From Amphiura filiformis (lineage: Eukaryota; Echinodermata; Ophiuroidea; Amphilepidida; Amphiuridae): DNA of 64,000 bases. The stretch lies in assembly GCF_039555335.1 (NCBI RefSeq), contig NC_092636.1, positions 2,723,464 through 2,787,463 on the forward strand, given 5' to 3'. This document shows, piece after piece, positions 26,036 to 38,000 of this stretch. The position numbers and the translations under genes are program-made. How positions within the stretch are numbered: the first letter of the stretch is position 1; the number at the start of each line of letters is the position of its first letter. Below the pieces are notes generated by a model that was not told where the DNA came from, did no database searches, and saw only the letters and a list, made by a program, of their open reading frames with translations.

Positions 26036-29000
26036 GTAAGTTTTGCCAGTAGTAGGTGTATATGCATGGTGCAGCTAATCAATGAAAATGGGCAAGGTGG
26101 CTGGACATAGCCCTGGCAAATTATGTCAACCATAGTAGCATGGTTAACAGTGGTATAACCAAGGCAGTCAGGCCCGTACACAGGATTTTTGGGGGGGGGG
26201 TGCTGATTTTTAAAAGTGGACTTTTTTCCCAAAGGGGGGGGGGAATTTTGTGAAGAGTGGACTTTTCCCCCAAATTTGGACCTTTTTTTACCAAGAAAAA
26301 TGTAAAAACCTGAAAAATTCTTAATTTTGGGACTTTTGGGTCCTTTGCCAAATTTATGTCGCACCCTCCCCCCCTCCATACGGGGCTGAAGGCAGTTGAC
26401 CATGGTTACTGACCAAAGGTTGATCATACTTGGAATCACACATGGTCAACAATTCTTAAGCATACATGGTTGACCATGGTTAGCCCCGTTCATTTGCTGG
26501 CTTGACCACGGAGCTTATATATTCGTGGAGGCGCAATAGATTATGTAAAGCATTGTAACTTTGTGCCGATTAGAAGTTCCGCCAAGCTATTCATTGAGAG
26601 GTACCTTTTGTTCGAGACAAAGGGCTTCCGCCATTAAATCGGTAACTAACCTGACAGCGTATTAACGCGTTACCAGGCAGGCTACTGTCAATAAGTGATC
26701 AAAAGAATGTCATGTGAAAGCGCCCACTTCAGTGAGAGGTACCAATTGTCCTTATTCAATCCCAAGGGTGTGACTGAGTGTTCGCCAGCACACAAAATCT
26801 GTCATATTGTGTAAATGGTATGCTTAGCCTGAGTCGCTCGGCCTATCTCGAACAAAATTGCCATGCGTAGCTGTTGAAAAATGAGAGGATTCGCCGTACT
26901 ATCACGGCAATTTTTAACACGAAGATATAGGGATGATGACGCTGTGCAACATCTGCCCTATAATAATGCTAGCTTTTAGTTGACACCCTACTTTAAAATA
27001 GCCAATGTATATTTGTGGCCTGCTACCACGAAATAAGCGCAAAGTCATAAGTTGGTAGTTTCAAGCACAGATCCTGTTTTGAGACATCATGACTGTTGAC
27101 TTGATGTTCTGTTCACCTGTACAAATGTTGGGCCTAAAAAAGATTTGTATTAACCTTTCCAATCAAATCTGAAGAAAAAAAAATAGGGTAGCATTTATTT
27201 TTTTCACATTTAAATTCATACTGCACAACTCTGGTATATTAAAACCTGTCAAACCATAAACATCATTATTTACCATCACATTTTGCACTGAATTTGTATT
27301 TTTTAACATTGTATGTAACAATGGTGGTGGGTGACATATGTCACAGGGGTAGGTGATGCGTCTAGTGCACATAGTTGTAGTTGTAGATGTAGTTAGCTGC
27401 TGTTTCCCTATCCTTCATTCTTAGCTTTCTACCCTACTAGCGTTCTCCTAGCTTCTCTTCTATCAATCTCCTCGCTTCTCTTTTTTGCTTGCTTGAAACG
27501 CTTCTATACTGCGGATCAACCCAACTTGCCGCTGGCTAGCCGCAAGGCTTAAAAGGGAAGCAAATTATGTAAGTCTTCTCCTGCCAGTACATAGCCTCTC
27601 CTTACTCAAGACTCCTCATGGCCTCCCAGCGGTCACTACCGGGCAACTGGCATCTTGCGATACCAGGCAGACATGAGGGGATCTCGGAGCAACAAGCGGC
27701 CCTAGAGGTGCAGTATGCATGACCCACCGGCGTGTGGATACGCTCTGGTGCTCACCAACGCTTGTCCCAGCTATGGGTTAAATAGCTAAGGTAGTCCACT
27801 ACCTTAGGCGGATTTGGGATCTAATCTCAACAACGGCAAGAGGGTGCTTTGAAGGTAATTCATCGTACAGCCAGTGAACAAAATCAGGGAGTCCTGAGAC
27901 CTGAGCAACAACTTGGCGCTTTTGGTTGGAGACAAAAGTAACAAGTGCAGAGGGCGGATGAAGAAAGAAGCACAACTTTCATTCTCAACGGCCACAGGAC
28001 ACCTGTTGATAGGAGTTGCGACCATCAACAGTACCTACAGCAACTGAAAGACTAACAATAATGGCTACAACCAAAAGCACTAGGGTTAAAGCCCCTACCA
28101 AAGCATCACCTAGCTCGAATCTGTATCACCTGCTGATATTCATGAAGTGGTCACCTTAAAGCCGAAAGGAGGGGTGAACACGGATAGAGGAGGAGTAAGT
28201 GAGTTAAGTAAAGTAAGTAAGTCAAAACTCCTTAAATGTAAGAAGTCGTTGTACATTTCTACTCTCAATACAAGAACAATGAGTAGTATGCATCTTCAAG
28301 AGGAAATATGTGGTCTAGCCAAGTTATACAACCAAGACATTGTTGGAATACAGGAACACCGAATTGTGCACCAAGACGAGGAAATCAGGCATCAGGATCT
28401 TTACGATGGATATCAACTCGTCTCATCCTCTGCTTGGAGAAATACTGGCGGAGTATCCATTGGAGGAGTCGGACTACTGTTAAGCCCAAAAGCTAAGAGA
28501 GCATTTCTATTTTGTAACTCTGTGTCACCAAGAATATTGTGCATGACCTTTGCTGGCAATCCAAGGACTACAGTTATTGTCACCTACTGTCCTACAAACG
28601 TGTCTGAGGAAAGAGATGCAGAACAACACTTCCAGCTACTAGACAGAACGATACGATAAGTTCCAGCCCACAACTTTCTGTTCGTTATGGGAGACTTCAA
28701 TGGTCGTGTTGGCAAGGAATACTACAACTTTCCATATCACGAAACCACCAACAGAAATGGTGAAATGCTTCACAACCTAGCCCTGGAAAATGATCTTGTT
28801 ATCACAAATGTTTGTTTTAGGAAGAAGGAACCACGACTCTGGACGTGTAGCTTACCATCTGGATTTAAGGTACAGATAGATTACATCCTGGTACGCAGAA
28901 AGTGGAGAAATAGTGTTACCAACTCCTGTGCCTACAACTCCTTTGCTAGCATAGGGTCAGACCACCGCATAGTGACAGCCAAAATACGCCTTAGTCTAAG

Positions 29001-32000
29001 AGCTAGTGGTAAAACTCCACCAAGGAAAGTTAAGTATGACTGGAGACAACTAGTACATGATGATGAGCTTCAGGAGCGCTTACACTATTAAGGTGCAGAA
29101 CCAATTCAGTGCACTAAGGAAGAACTGTGATGATAATGTTACAGCAGTGTATGAATGCTTTATCCAGGCCAACAAAGATATTATGGAGGAGCTAATTCCA
29201 AAAGCTAGGAAGCGCCCTAAGGAAGCAATCTGGCATGATCCCAGGATTGAAGAAGCGAGGAGAGAACTACAGCAAGCGCAACTTGTGGACAGCCAAGAAG
29301 TTTCAAGCATATCAAGATCAGAACTGCAGTCTAAGAAGAATCATCTGAGAAAGGTTTATGAAGAGGCAAATGAACAAATCCTAAAAAGAAAGATCAAGGA
29401 TGTGGAAAATTGTAACATCAACTGCCAGCATAAGGCAGCCTGGGACCTCATCAATGAAGTTAGTGGGCGTAAATCTGCTAAAAAAGGTCAAATAAAGGGG
29501 ACACGCATAGGCGAAAAGACTGAATGCTTGGTTCCAACACTTCCAGCAACTACTTGGAGACCCACCAGATGTAACCGATGAGTATGAAGCCATAGATCAA
29601 GTAGACGAAGAGTTCAACATGCGAACTGATGCTTTTGACCAGGTTGAATATGACACTGCCAAAAAAGACATTTCAGAAGGGAAAAGCACCGGTGAGGATG
29701 GGATTCCACCTGAAGTACTAAAACGCTGCAACCTTGATGACATAGTCCTCAACTTCTGCAATGAGGCATTGATGAATGGAAAGAAACCTGACCAGTGGTC
29801 AATTCTCAACCTCATACCAATCCCCAAAAGTGGAGATTTAAGAGAAGGGAAGAACTACAGGAGAATATGTTTGACATCCATCGTAGCTAAAACATTCAAC
29901 AGGCTGCTACTCAATAGGATTCGCCCTTACCTTGACCCGGTCCTGAGATTCAACCAAAATGGTTTTCGACCTGGGAGATCTACGGTGTCACAAATACTTG
30001 CTCTAAGGAGGATAATTGAGGAAGTCAAGAACAACAATCTCAATGCAGCAGTAATATTCATCGATTTCAAGAAGGCATTTGATACCATCCACCGTGGGAA
30101 AATGCTTGACATAATGAGAGCATATGGAGTCCCAGAGAGGCTAGTGGCTGCCATAGGATGCATGTACCATCATACAATAGCTCATGTCACATCACCTGAT
30201 GGTGTCACTAAGGATTTTGAGATCCAAGCAGGAGTTCTGCAGGGAGACACTCTGGCACCATTCCTCTTTATCGTAGTCCTTGATTATGTTCTAAGGAAGG
30301 CTATGGAAGGCAATGAAGAGCGACTTGGCTTTACTCTGGAGCCCAGGAAAAGTAGGCGAATAGGCCCACGCACAATCACAGACCTGGATATTGCAGACGA
30401 TATTGCTCTTCTAGCTGACAACCTCAAAGACGCGCAAGAACTGCTACATCTTGTTGAAGCTGCTGCACAGAAGGTGGGACTAGGAATGAATGCCAAGAAG
30501 ACCAAGGCAATGCTGTACAAGGAAACTCCGTCTTTAATAAAAACACTGGACGGAAGCGAATTGGAGATAGTACAAGACTTCAAATATCTAGGTGCATGGA
30601 CTGCCAGTAGTGAGAAGGACTTCAACATCAGAAAGGCACTTGCTTGGAAAGCATGCAACAGCATGGACAAGATCTGGAAAAGTAATCTACCAAGAGATCT
30701 AAAGATCAAGTTGTTTACCACCACTGTAGAATCGGTACTAACATATGGCGCTGAAACATGGACAATAACAACCAAAATGAGAAAAGCTATGGATGGCTGC
30801 TATACCCGTCTCTTGCGGAAGGCACTAGATATCTCATGGCAAACTCACACCACCAACAAAGAACTATATGGGAATCTGTTACCAATCTCTGAGAGGCTCA
30901 GGATTAGAAGGTTAAAGTTTGCAGGGCACTGTGCAAGAAGCGAAGAGGAAGCGGCTTCACGTGTTCTTATGTGGCAGCCCAAACATGGAAAGCGAACAAG
31001 AGGTGCACCCAAGAAGGATTATATCAAGATGTTGGCAGATGATACAGGATTAACTGGCCCAGACATCAAGAATTGTATGCTTGACAGAGCAGTTTGGAGA
31101 GCCATTATGGGAGTCCGACTACAAGAGTCGACATAAGCAAGTAAGCAATGTAACAAAATATTTTAAAAAATTCTTAAATGTGCATTGCAAGGGGTACAAA
31201 AAGTACAGGTTAGAGAAGTTCATAGCAGGTGCAATTTTAGGGAGAATTTTTGTCAGAAAACATGGTTTTAAAATTCATGCCATTCCAGAAAAATACAGCA
31301 CAAATTTTGTGGGATTACAAAATATTATCCTGTTTGCCAAACAGAACATAGCTCAATCCTAATTCTTTAATAGTTCTAACTGGCAATAAAAGTGAAAGTT
31401 TACTAGTGGCAAATGGTGGTCATAGACCACAAACCTAGCTGGGGCATGTTGGTGTTGTGGAGGTATCTGACCCCTACAAAATGATCCAAAAATGCTCCCC
31501 CGGTCATGAGGTTTGTTGTCACCGAGTTTGAGTCCCGTACATGTACTCCATACAGATGTCCAAAAAATGCAATTCTATGATTTGACCCCAGATGACCTTT
31601 GACCTGACCTCTGCATGATGTTCCATAATGTTCCCCTGGTCTTGAGGTTTGTTGTCACCGAGTTTGAACCCCGTACCTCTTACAGATATCCAGAAAATGA
31701 AATTCTACGATTTGATCCCAGATGACCTTTGACATGACCCTTGCATAGTGTTCCAAAATGTTCCCCTGGTCAGTAAGTTTGTTATTATGGAGTTTGAGCC
31801 CCATACCCCTTACAGATGTCCCGAAAATGCATTTAGAAAATTTGACCTCTACATGACCTTTGACCTGACCCCTGCAAAATGTTCCCCTGGTCACGAGATT
31901 TGTTCTCACTGAGTTTAAGCCAATACCCCTTACAGATATCCAGAAAATGAAGTTATATGATTTGACCACAGATAACCTTTGACCTGACCCCTGCAAAGTG

Positions 32001-35000
32001 TTCCAACATGTTCCCCTGATCATTAAGTTTGTTGTCACCAAGTTTGAGCCCCGTACCCCTTACAGCTGTCCAGAAAATGCATTTCTAAAATTTGACCTCA
32101 GCATGAACTTTGACCTGACCCCCGCAAAATGTTCCCCTGGCCATGATATTTATTGTAACCAAGTTTGAGCCCATACCCCTTACTGATGTCCAGATAATGC
32201 AATTGCAAGATTTTACCCCCTTAATGACCTTTGACCCCAATTCTATGTACAAGTTATAGGCGTGTGGTATAGCCGATGCATATGTGCAAATGACGTCATT
32301 GTGCTGTTTAATATGTGGCAGAAGAAGCATTTTGAAGATATTTGGTTAAATACCAGAAATGCCCTTTAATGACCTTTGACCCCAATTCTGTTTAGACCCT
32401 ATGGGTACTGGACATAGTCGATACATATGTGCAAGTTACGTAATTGTAGGGTGTAACATGTAGGAGGAGAAGCATTTTGAAATTTGTTGACAGAAGAAAG
32501 AAAGAAGCATCAGATAGCATTACAGTACCTAGCCAGCTAGCTGGGGGTGTAAACCCCCAGCTAGGTAAATATGGAAATAATGCTGTGACAATCAAGCCCA
32601 AACACAGTACTAAGACTAATTTCAGGTTATGCAATTTATATTTTGCAAAACATTATTTTCTCATATATTTTAGAACCAATTATCAAAATTACCATAAATA
32701 CACTAAATTTACGAACATCTCATAGCTATAATCCAAATTTTAAATGCTTAGACTTGTGCCAAGTCTTTTAATTTTGTGACTGCAATTGTAAGAAATCCTG
32801 CAAAATTGCATGTTTTTGGCCCATTTGCTCTCAAATTGCAAAACTATTAAAATTTTAGAGCTAACTAAAAATTAAGATTTAGCTATGTTTCATTTGGCGA
32901 AACAGTAATATTTTTTTAATCCCAGAAAATTAGTGCTGTATTTTAAAATTAGTGCTGTATTTTTCTGGAATAGACTACAGGTTTCATATTAACAAAAACT
33001 TTGGACCCTCTTGAAAACTTTAAAGTCAAGTATGTGCAAGCATTATCATAGAAAAAAGTTACTTATTAATTAGTCGGTTTTCTGTTTAGTCACCATTTGT
33101 GACCCATCATATCAAAACAGCAGATTTTATTGAAAATGTACATTTAGATTTCTCAACCAAGTTAAAGGCCTGCTTTTTCCTCCTTTAAAATGAGATCTTA
33201 TAGATAGACATTGATATCAGATGCACTCTATATTCCAGAAAAATACACTCTCAGAACATTGGTTACAATTTTAACCAACTATGTGTTCACAGGTGAACAG
33301 CCCAACAGTTGGTTATATTGTTAACCAACATGGGTTGGTTAACAACAGCGTTCGAAATTTTGGTTGTCCGTTCGCCCGGGACAACAAAACAAGTCGCCGG
33401 ACAACCAAGAATACTGATTCGGTTGTCCACCGGACAACCATAAATATGTAGCCTTTGTCACCGTTGTAGGCCTACAGACAACCAAAACTTGAGACGGACA
33501 ACCAGAAATTGTAATCTGGTTGTCCGTGGGACAATCATTTATTTTTCCTTAATTCGAACACTGGTTAACAATATAACCACAGGTTAGTTAAAAACATTAA
33601 CCAACTACTGGTTAACATTTACGGTAACCAACCAGTTGGGCAAAGCATGTTGGGCAAAATATAATCAATAGTTGGTTAAACACTATGAATGGGAAGTTCA
33701 TTTCATTGTTCATATTTTAACCAATATGTTGGTTAGTTCAGACTCAGGTTAAATGAGTACACAATGGATTTCAATTGAGACATTTGAAGGTAGGAAATTA
33801 TATTATAAAGTACATCATTTTATCGGGTATAACACTTAGTTTAAGTGTGTGCGAGGCCGAGACTGTGAGCAAGACTTTATCGACGACAGCTACCACCACA
33901 ACTGGTAAGCTTAACAGTTGGTTAAGCTTACCGGTTGTGGTGCTAGCTGTCGTCGATAAAGCATCATAAGTCTTGCTCACAGTCTGGTCTCGCACACACT
34001 TAAACAGTTCGCAATGGAACACCATGTGACCATGGTTGGGCAAAACCATACTTTGCCCAACTTTATTAGCGGGAAAAGGATGTTCTTCACCAAGGTTGAT
34101 AATTTTGAACTCTGTGTAAATACCATTGACAGGTTTGACCATCCATGTATTAAACTGTATTTTGCCCAACTTCAAGAATCTTAACCATTGTTGGGCATTT
34201 TTTAAGCAATTGTTTTCTGCCCATTCTTTTTTTATCCAATTTTCTGAGAGTGTACAGCACTAATTTTGTTGGATTAAAAATAATATTATCCTGTTTTGCC
34301 AAATGAAACATAGATAAATTCTAAGCTAGTTCTAACCGACAATGAAATCAAATTTTAATATTTGGTAAATTTTTGGAAATATGGGCCAAAAACATGTGTT
34401 CATTAGGCAGAGGTACCCTATTTGACGTTAGCTTTGGACATTTAATTATTTTATTGAATTTTCAGCTAGGTAAGTCCGGTGGAAAATAAAGAAGATAATT
34501 AAATATCCAAAGGTAACACTAAATAGGGCGCCATTGCCTAAATCTAATGTTTTAGGCGTTTTCATATGCTGTTACAAGCCCAAATACTGTACTTGTACAA
34601 AGACTAATTTCAAGTTATGCATTCTAAATTTTAAAAAACACATTTTCTAAAAAATACACTAAATACTGAAATTATGAGCTAACTCTTAGCCTATGCATGT
34701 ATTAGAAGATAGGTTTGTGTCAAGTCTTAAAAATTTCGTGACTATATACAATTCTATCAAATTAAAAAAATATATTAAAATTTGACTTTTATTGCCATGC
34801 AGTTAGAACTTAAACTAAACATGCTAAAGGATTAGGATTTAGCTATGATTTCATTTGGCAAAACCCCGGGCAAAACAAGATACCGTACTGGCGCGACTAT
34901 GGTAATATTTTTTTAATCCAACAAAATAATAGGTTTTGATCTGATTTAACACTTTACTCCAGTCGGGGTCACTGGGGTAAGGGGAATTTGATGGCGGCTG

Positions 35001-38000
35001 TCGCGTTCCAAATGTGTCCAAAAACGTTTTCTCTATGAGAATATATTTTGTTAATTTTATTTCGGCTGAGATCAAAGGTAACTGGTGTTAATTCTGAAAC
35101 AAATTCAAACGCTCAATAAAAGGCAACTTGATGGAGTGTCATCCATGATTAGCAAAATCTTTGTGTCCTTGTCCTTTTTGCCTTTCTCGGTCTGAGGGTA
35201 ATTAGTAATTTTTCTCGAATAGGGAGTAGAATACTGATTTTATTTGGTAAGTTTTTTTGTTTGTTTTTTCAAATTATATATTTTCTTTATCTCAAAGGTG
35301 GTGCTAGGACAACTGCCTTGTTTCGATATGATAGGTCACAAATGATTAAAATCACAAATATTTTCAAATCTAAAAATAAGTCAACTTAACAGTATCATGA
35401 GTCTGGACTTTGACTCACAAACAAGAAGATAAAGAAAACCATGGGAAGACAAAATAATATTTAGACCATTCATTTCTACTTCAAAGTCAATCAGCGAACT
35501 ATTAAATATTAAAAGATCTAATTTTTGTTTTGTATTTTTGGGAAAAAATCCATATCTTCAATACGAAAGGTCAAAATTTTCAATTGATTGTTGGCTTTTC
35601 ATCCCAGCTGCATACACTTTAAGTACATATCATTAGATTTAGAAAGTTTACTTTGAGGACTGTTAAATATCAAAAATATAAAATTTTAATAATTTGTAAT
35701 AAAATTTGTATTATATCTCAAATTTCAAAAAATCCAAATTATTTGATATCAGAAGGACATTCCTGGTATTCAGAATGCAATTTCATATGCCTGGTGTACT
35801 CTCAGCTTCCATAAAAAATACCGTGTAAATGTTAATATCTGATTCCTTAAGATTTCTTAGTTTTTTTTGGTTTTTTATGATTTTGTGCCCCCAAGAGGAC
35901 TCTGTAGGTCCTACATTTTGTGGTTCTGGAAGGAACATTCAGTAATAAATTTAAATGCTCCTTTAATTTGTTAAATAGACCTAGCTTATATCTTTCTGAT
36001 TCTAAAATTCCTTCATAAAATTAGTATTATATCGCAAATTTCCCTTCAGAAAATCTATACTTTGACTAAATTTCTCATAATCAGAATTCAATTCGATATG
36101 TCTGATGTGCTCTCATGTCCCACAAAAAATGCTATCGAAACATTCATACCAGAGCCCTTAACAGTAAATCTGAAATTGCAAGTCATTTTTGTTCTTTTCA
36201 GCCACTTTAGACGCCCTAAATTGATTTCATCCCTAATGTAATGTTGCAGAAAACAAATCACATGTTTCTCACTTGGTGTCATTTTAACAATTTTCAGAGT
36301 CTCCGTTCATCAAACAAGAGAGAGTTATGCAAGGTTCACACTCTTTCACAAATGTCAAACGATTATTATTGTCACACATGTGAAAAGCCCATCTGCAGAG
36401 ATTGTTCAAACTTGAAAACCATGTGCCGTGATCATCATACAGTATACTTGAGTGATGCAGCAAAAGAGCATAAAAAAATCTTAGAGGACAAAGCTGAACT
36501 GCTGGCATCTAAACAAAAAGAAGTTAAAGATGCCATAGCTGAGATCAACTCTTTTCAAAGAGGATGTGCAGTGGCGGTAGAGGCAAAAGTACAAGAAATA
36601 TCCAGAGAAAAACAGCAGCATTCCAGCAAGTTTGAAGAAGCAGCAAAGAAACAACAGCAAAGACAAAAAGAGATAGCCAAAAAGCTTGCTGAAACAACAG
36701 CAGAATTATTTGAAAGAGAGATTCAGCTGCAACAGGCCATAGAAGAAGTTTCAAGAACAAAGGAGTGTGAAGATGACCACTTTGTGTCTGGGAAGTTTGC
36801 CAATCTTGTAAAGAATGTAGAGAAGTTAAGTCAAATCCAACCCAAAAAGCTGACTGAAGATGAAAAAGCTGAGTTGCGGGACATTGGGAATATTGCAGAT
36901 ATGCCTCTTCCGGATGGCAGTTACAAGATTCAAGGCAAGTAATTTTGAAAAGATCATACAGGGTGTCCCTGAAAGAACTGTGTCGTCATAAACATGCCAC
37001 AACTAAACATAACTAAATAACTGATGTGGTTGAGGTCGGAATAAATTAGCTATCACATACTTTTTGAATTTTGACAATTGACCACACCATTTTTAAAATA
37101 TAAGAATTTTGAAACTCCCTCATTTTCACATCTTTCCACCGATTCAAATATCAATCGATGATCTGTATTCGGAGTGCTAATCACTGCGCATCATCAGCGC
37201 ATGAGGTGTCTATATTGTCTTTGATAGATATTTGACTCCATGGAATGGATTGAAATGAGGTAGTTTCGTTAAATTCTATTATTTCAAAAACGGAGCGGTC
37301 AATTGTCAAAATTCAAAAAGTATGTGATAGCTGATATATATTCCTGAACCATATCGGTTATTTAGTAATGTTTGGTTTATTCATTAAAATACACAAACAA
37401 TTCAGTTCCCGATGATACAGTTCTTTCAGGGACACCCTGTAACCATGATTTCCTATATAGAAAATAGCAAATTTCATAAATGTATATAGCCTACTTTTAA
37501 TGAAAAATGAAAACAGCAACTAAGCATATAGCTTAGTTATTATTTTAAAAAGATTAGAAGGCCATTTGCCCATGTCTGAAAATCTTCAGGCTCACTGCAA
37601 AAACAGTGTCTAGAAAGTGAAGGCAAGAATGTGTTTAGAAACATTATGTTTAGAATATGGATGTCAGATGTTTAGAAATTGAACACCATCACTGACCAAT
37701 AATCAGAAATTTGACACATGATGTTCAACTTCTAAACGTGTTTACAAAGTGAAGGCAAAATTGTGTTTAGAAAAGTGTTTAATTTTTAAACACTGTTTTT
37801 GCAAATGTTCACTATGCAGGTTTTTGCCCGAGGGTCCCACATTATTTCTAACACTGTCTATATTTATCTTAATTTCTTAGGTGTGGATACCTTACGTCTG
37901 ATTCTCATAGGCCTCACAGGGGCTGGGAAAAGTACTACTGGCAACAACATTCTGGCACCTGCTTACCTATCCAAGGAAGCACCGCAATATGGCAAAAGTG

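Larger units (their letters stand above)
27322..31147 (+). mobile_element. Non-LTR retrotransposon (LINE), endonuclease plus reverse transcriptase, decayed
   Basis: A 5' noncoding, cytosine-rich segment (about 27390-28140) leads to an EEP endonuclease region (28147-29091), a linker (29057-29581), then an intact-looking reverse transcriptase (29619-31136). One internal stop and two frame changes show it is not autonomous. The 3' end is short (ATAAGCAAGTAAGCA) without a long poly-A. ATGTAACAA occurs at 27313-27321 and 31148-31156 and may be the target-site duplication, which sets the boundaries; that boundary call is tentative. The order and the C-terminal GHCAR to RGAPKKDYI region resemble RTE/CFDP2-like elements, but the clade is not certain. 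Confidence 0.85.
26036..36297 (+). other. Intron 1 of TRIM-GIMAP gene, filled with repeats
   Basis: GT-AG intron of about 10.3 kb. It holds G-run repeat DNA (26168-26390), an inverted dispersed repeat (26818-26955), a decayed LINE (27322-31147), a minisatellite (31492-32245), a 1-kb TIR element (33244-34254) and foldback MITE fragments (35530-36160). No further TRIM exon was recognised in it. Confidence 0.8.

Noticed and set aside
25888..26439. 183-codon minus-strand frame over the RING exon
   Set aside because: It is antisense to a RING exon with good splice signals, and its other part lies in a G-run repeat.
30284..30775. 163-codon minus-strand frame
   Set aside because: Antisense shadow of the LINE reverse transcriptase.
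31492..32245. CRISPR-like array
   Set aside because: Whole 125-bp monomers are repeated; there are no short identical repeats with unique spacers, and the DNA is animal.
33775..34175. Opposing frames with similar Thr-rich peptides
   Set aside because: Produced by the two arms of one hairpin, so the peptides mirror each other.
36241..36297. ATG upstream of the B-box exon as a gene start
   Set aside because: The first 19 codons precede a good acceptor and have no domain content; the RING exon supplies the missing N-terminus in phase.
36939..36944. GT donor for intron 2 instead of the GC donor
   Set aside because: It leaves two bases over and would shift the GTPase exon out of frame; it also lacks the G at the last exon position.
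37799..37880. In-frame ATG upstream of the GTPase exon, suggesting a stand-alone GIMAP gene starting here
   Set aside because: The 27 codons have no GIMAP character, end at a clean TTTCTTAG acceptor, and the exon phase fits the upstream TRIM exon exactly.
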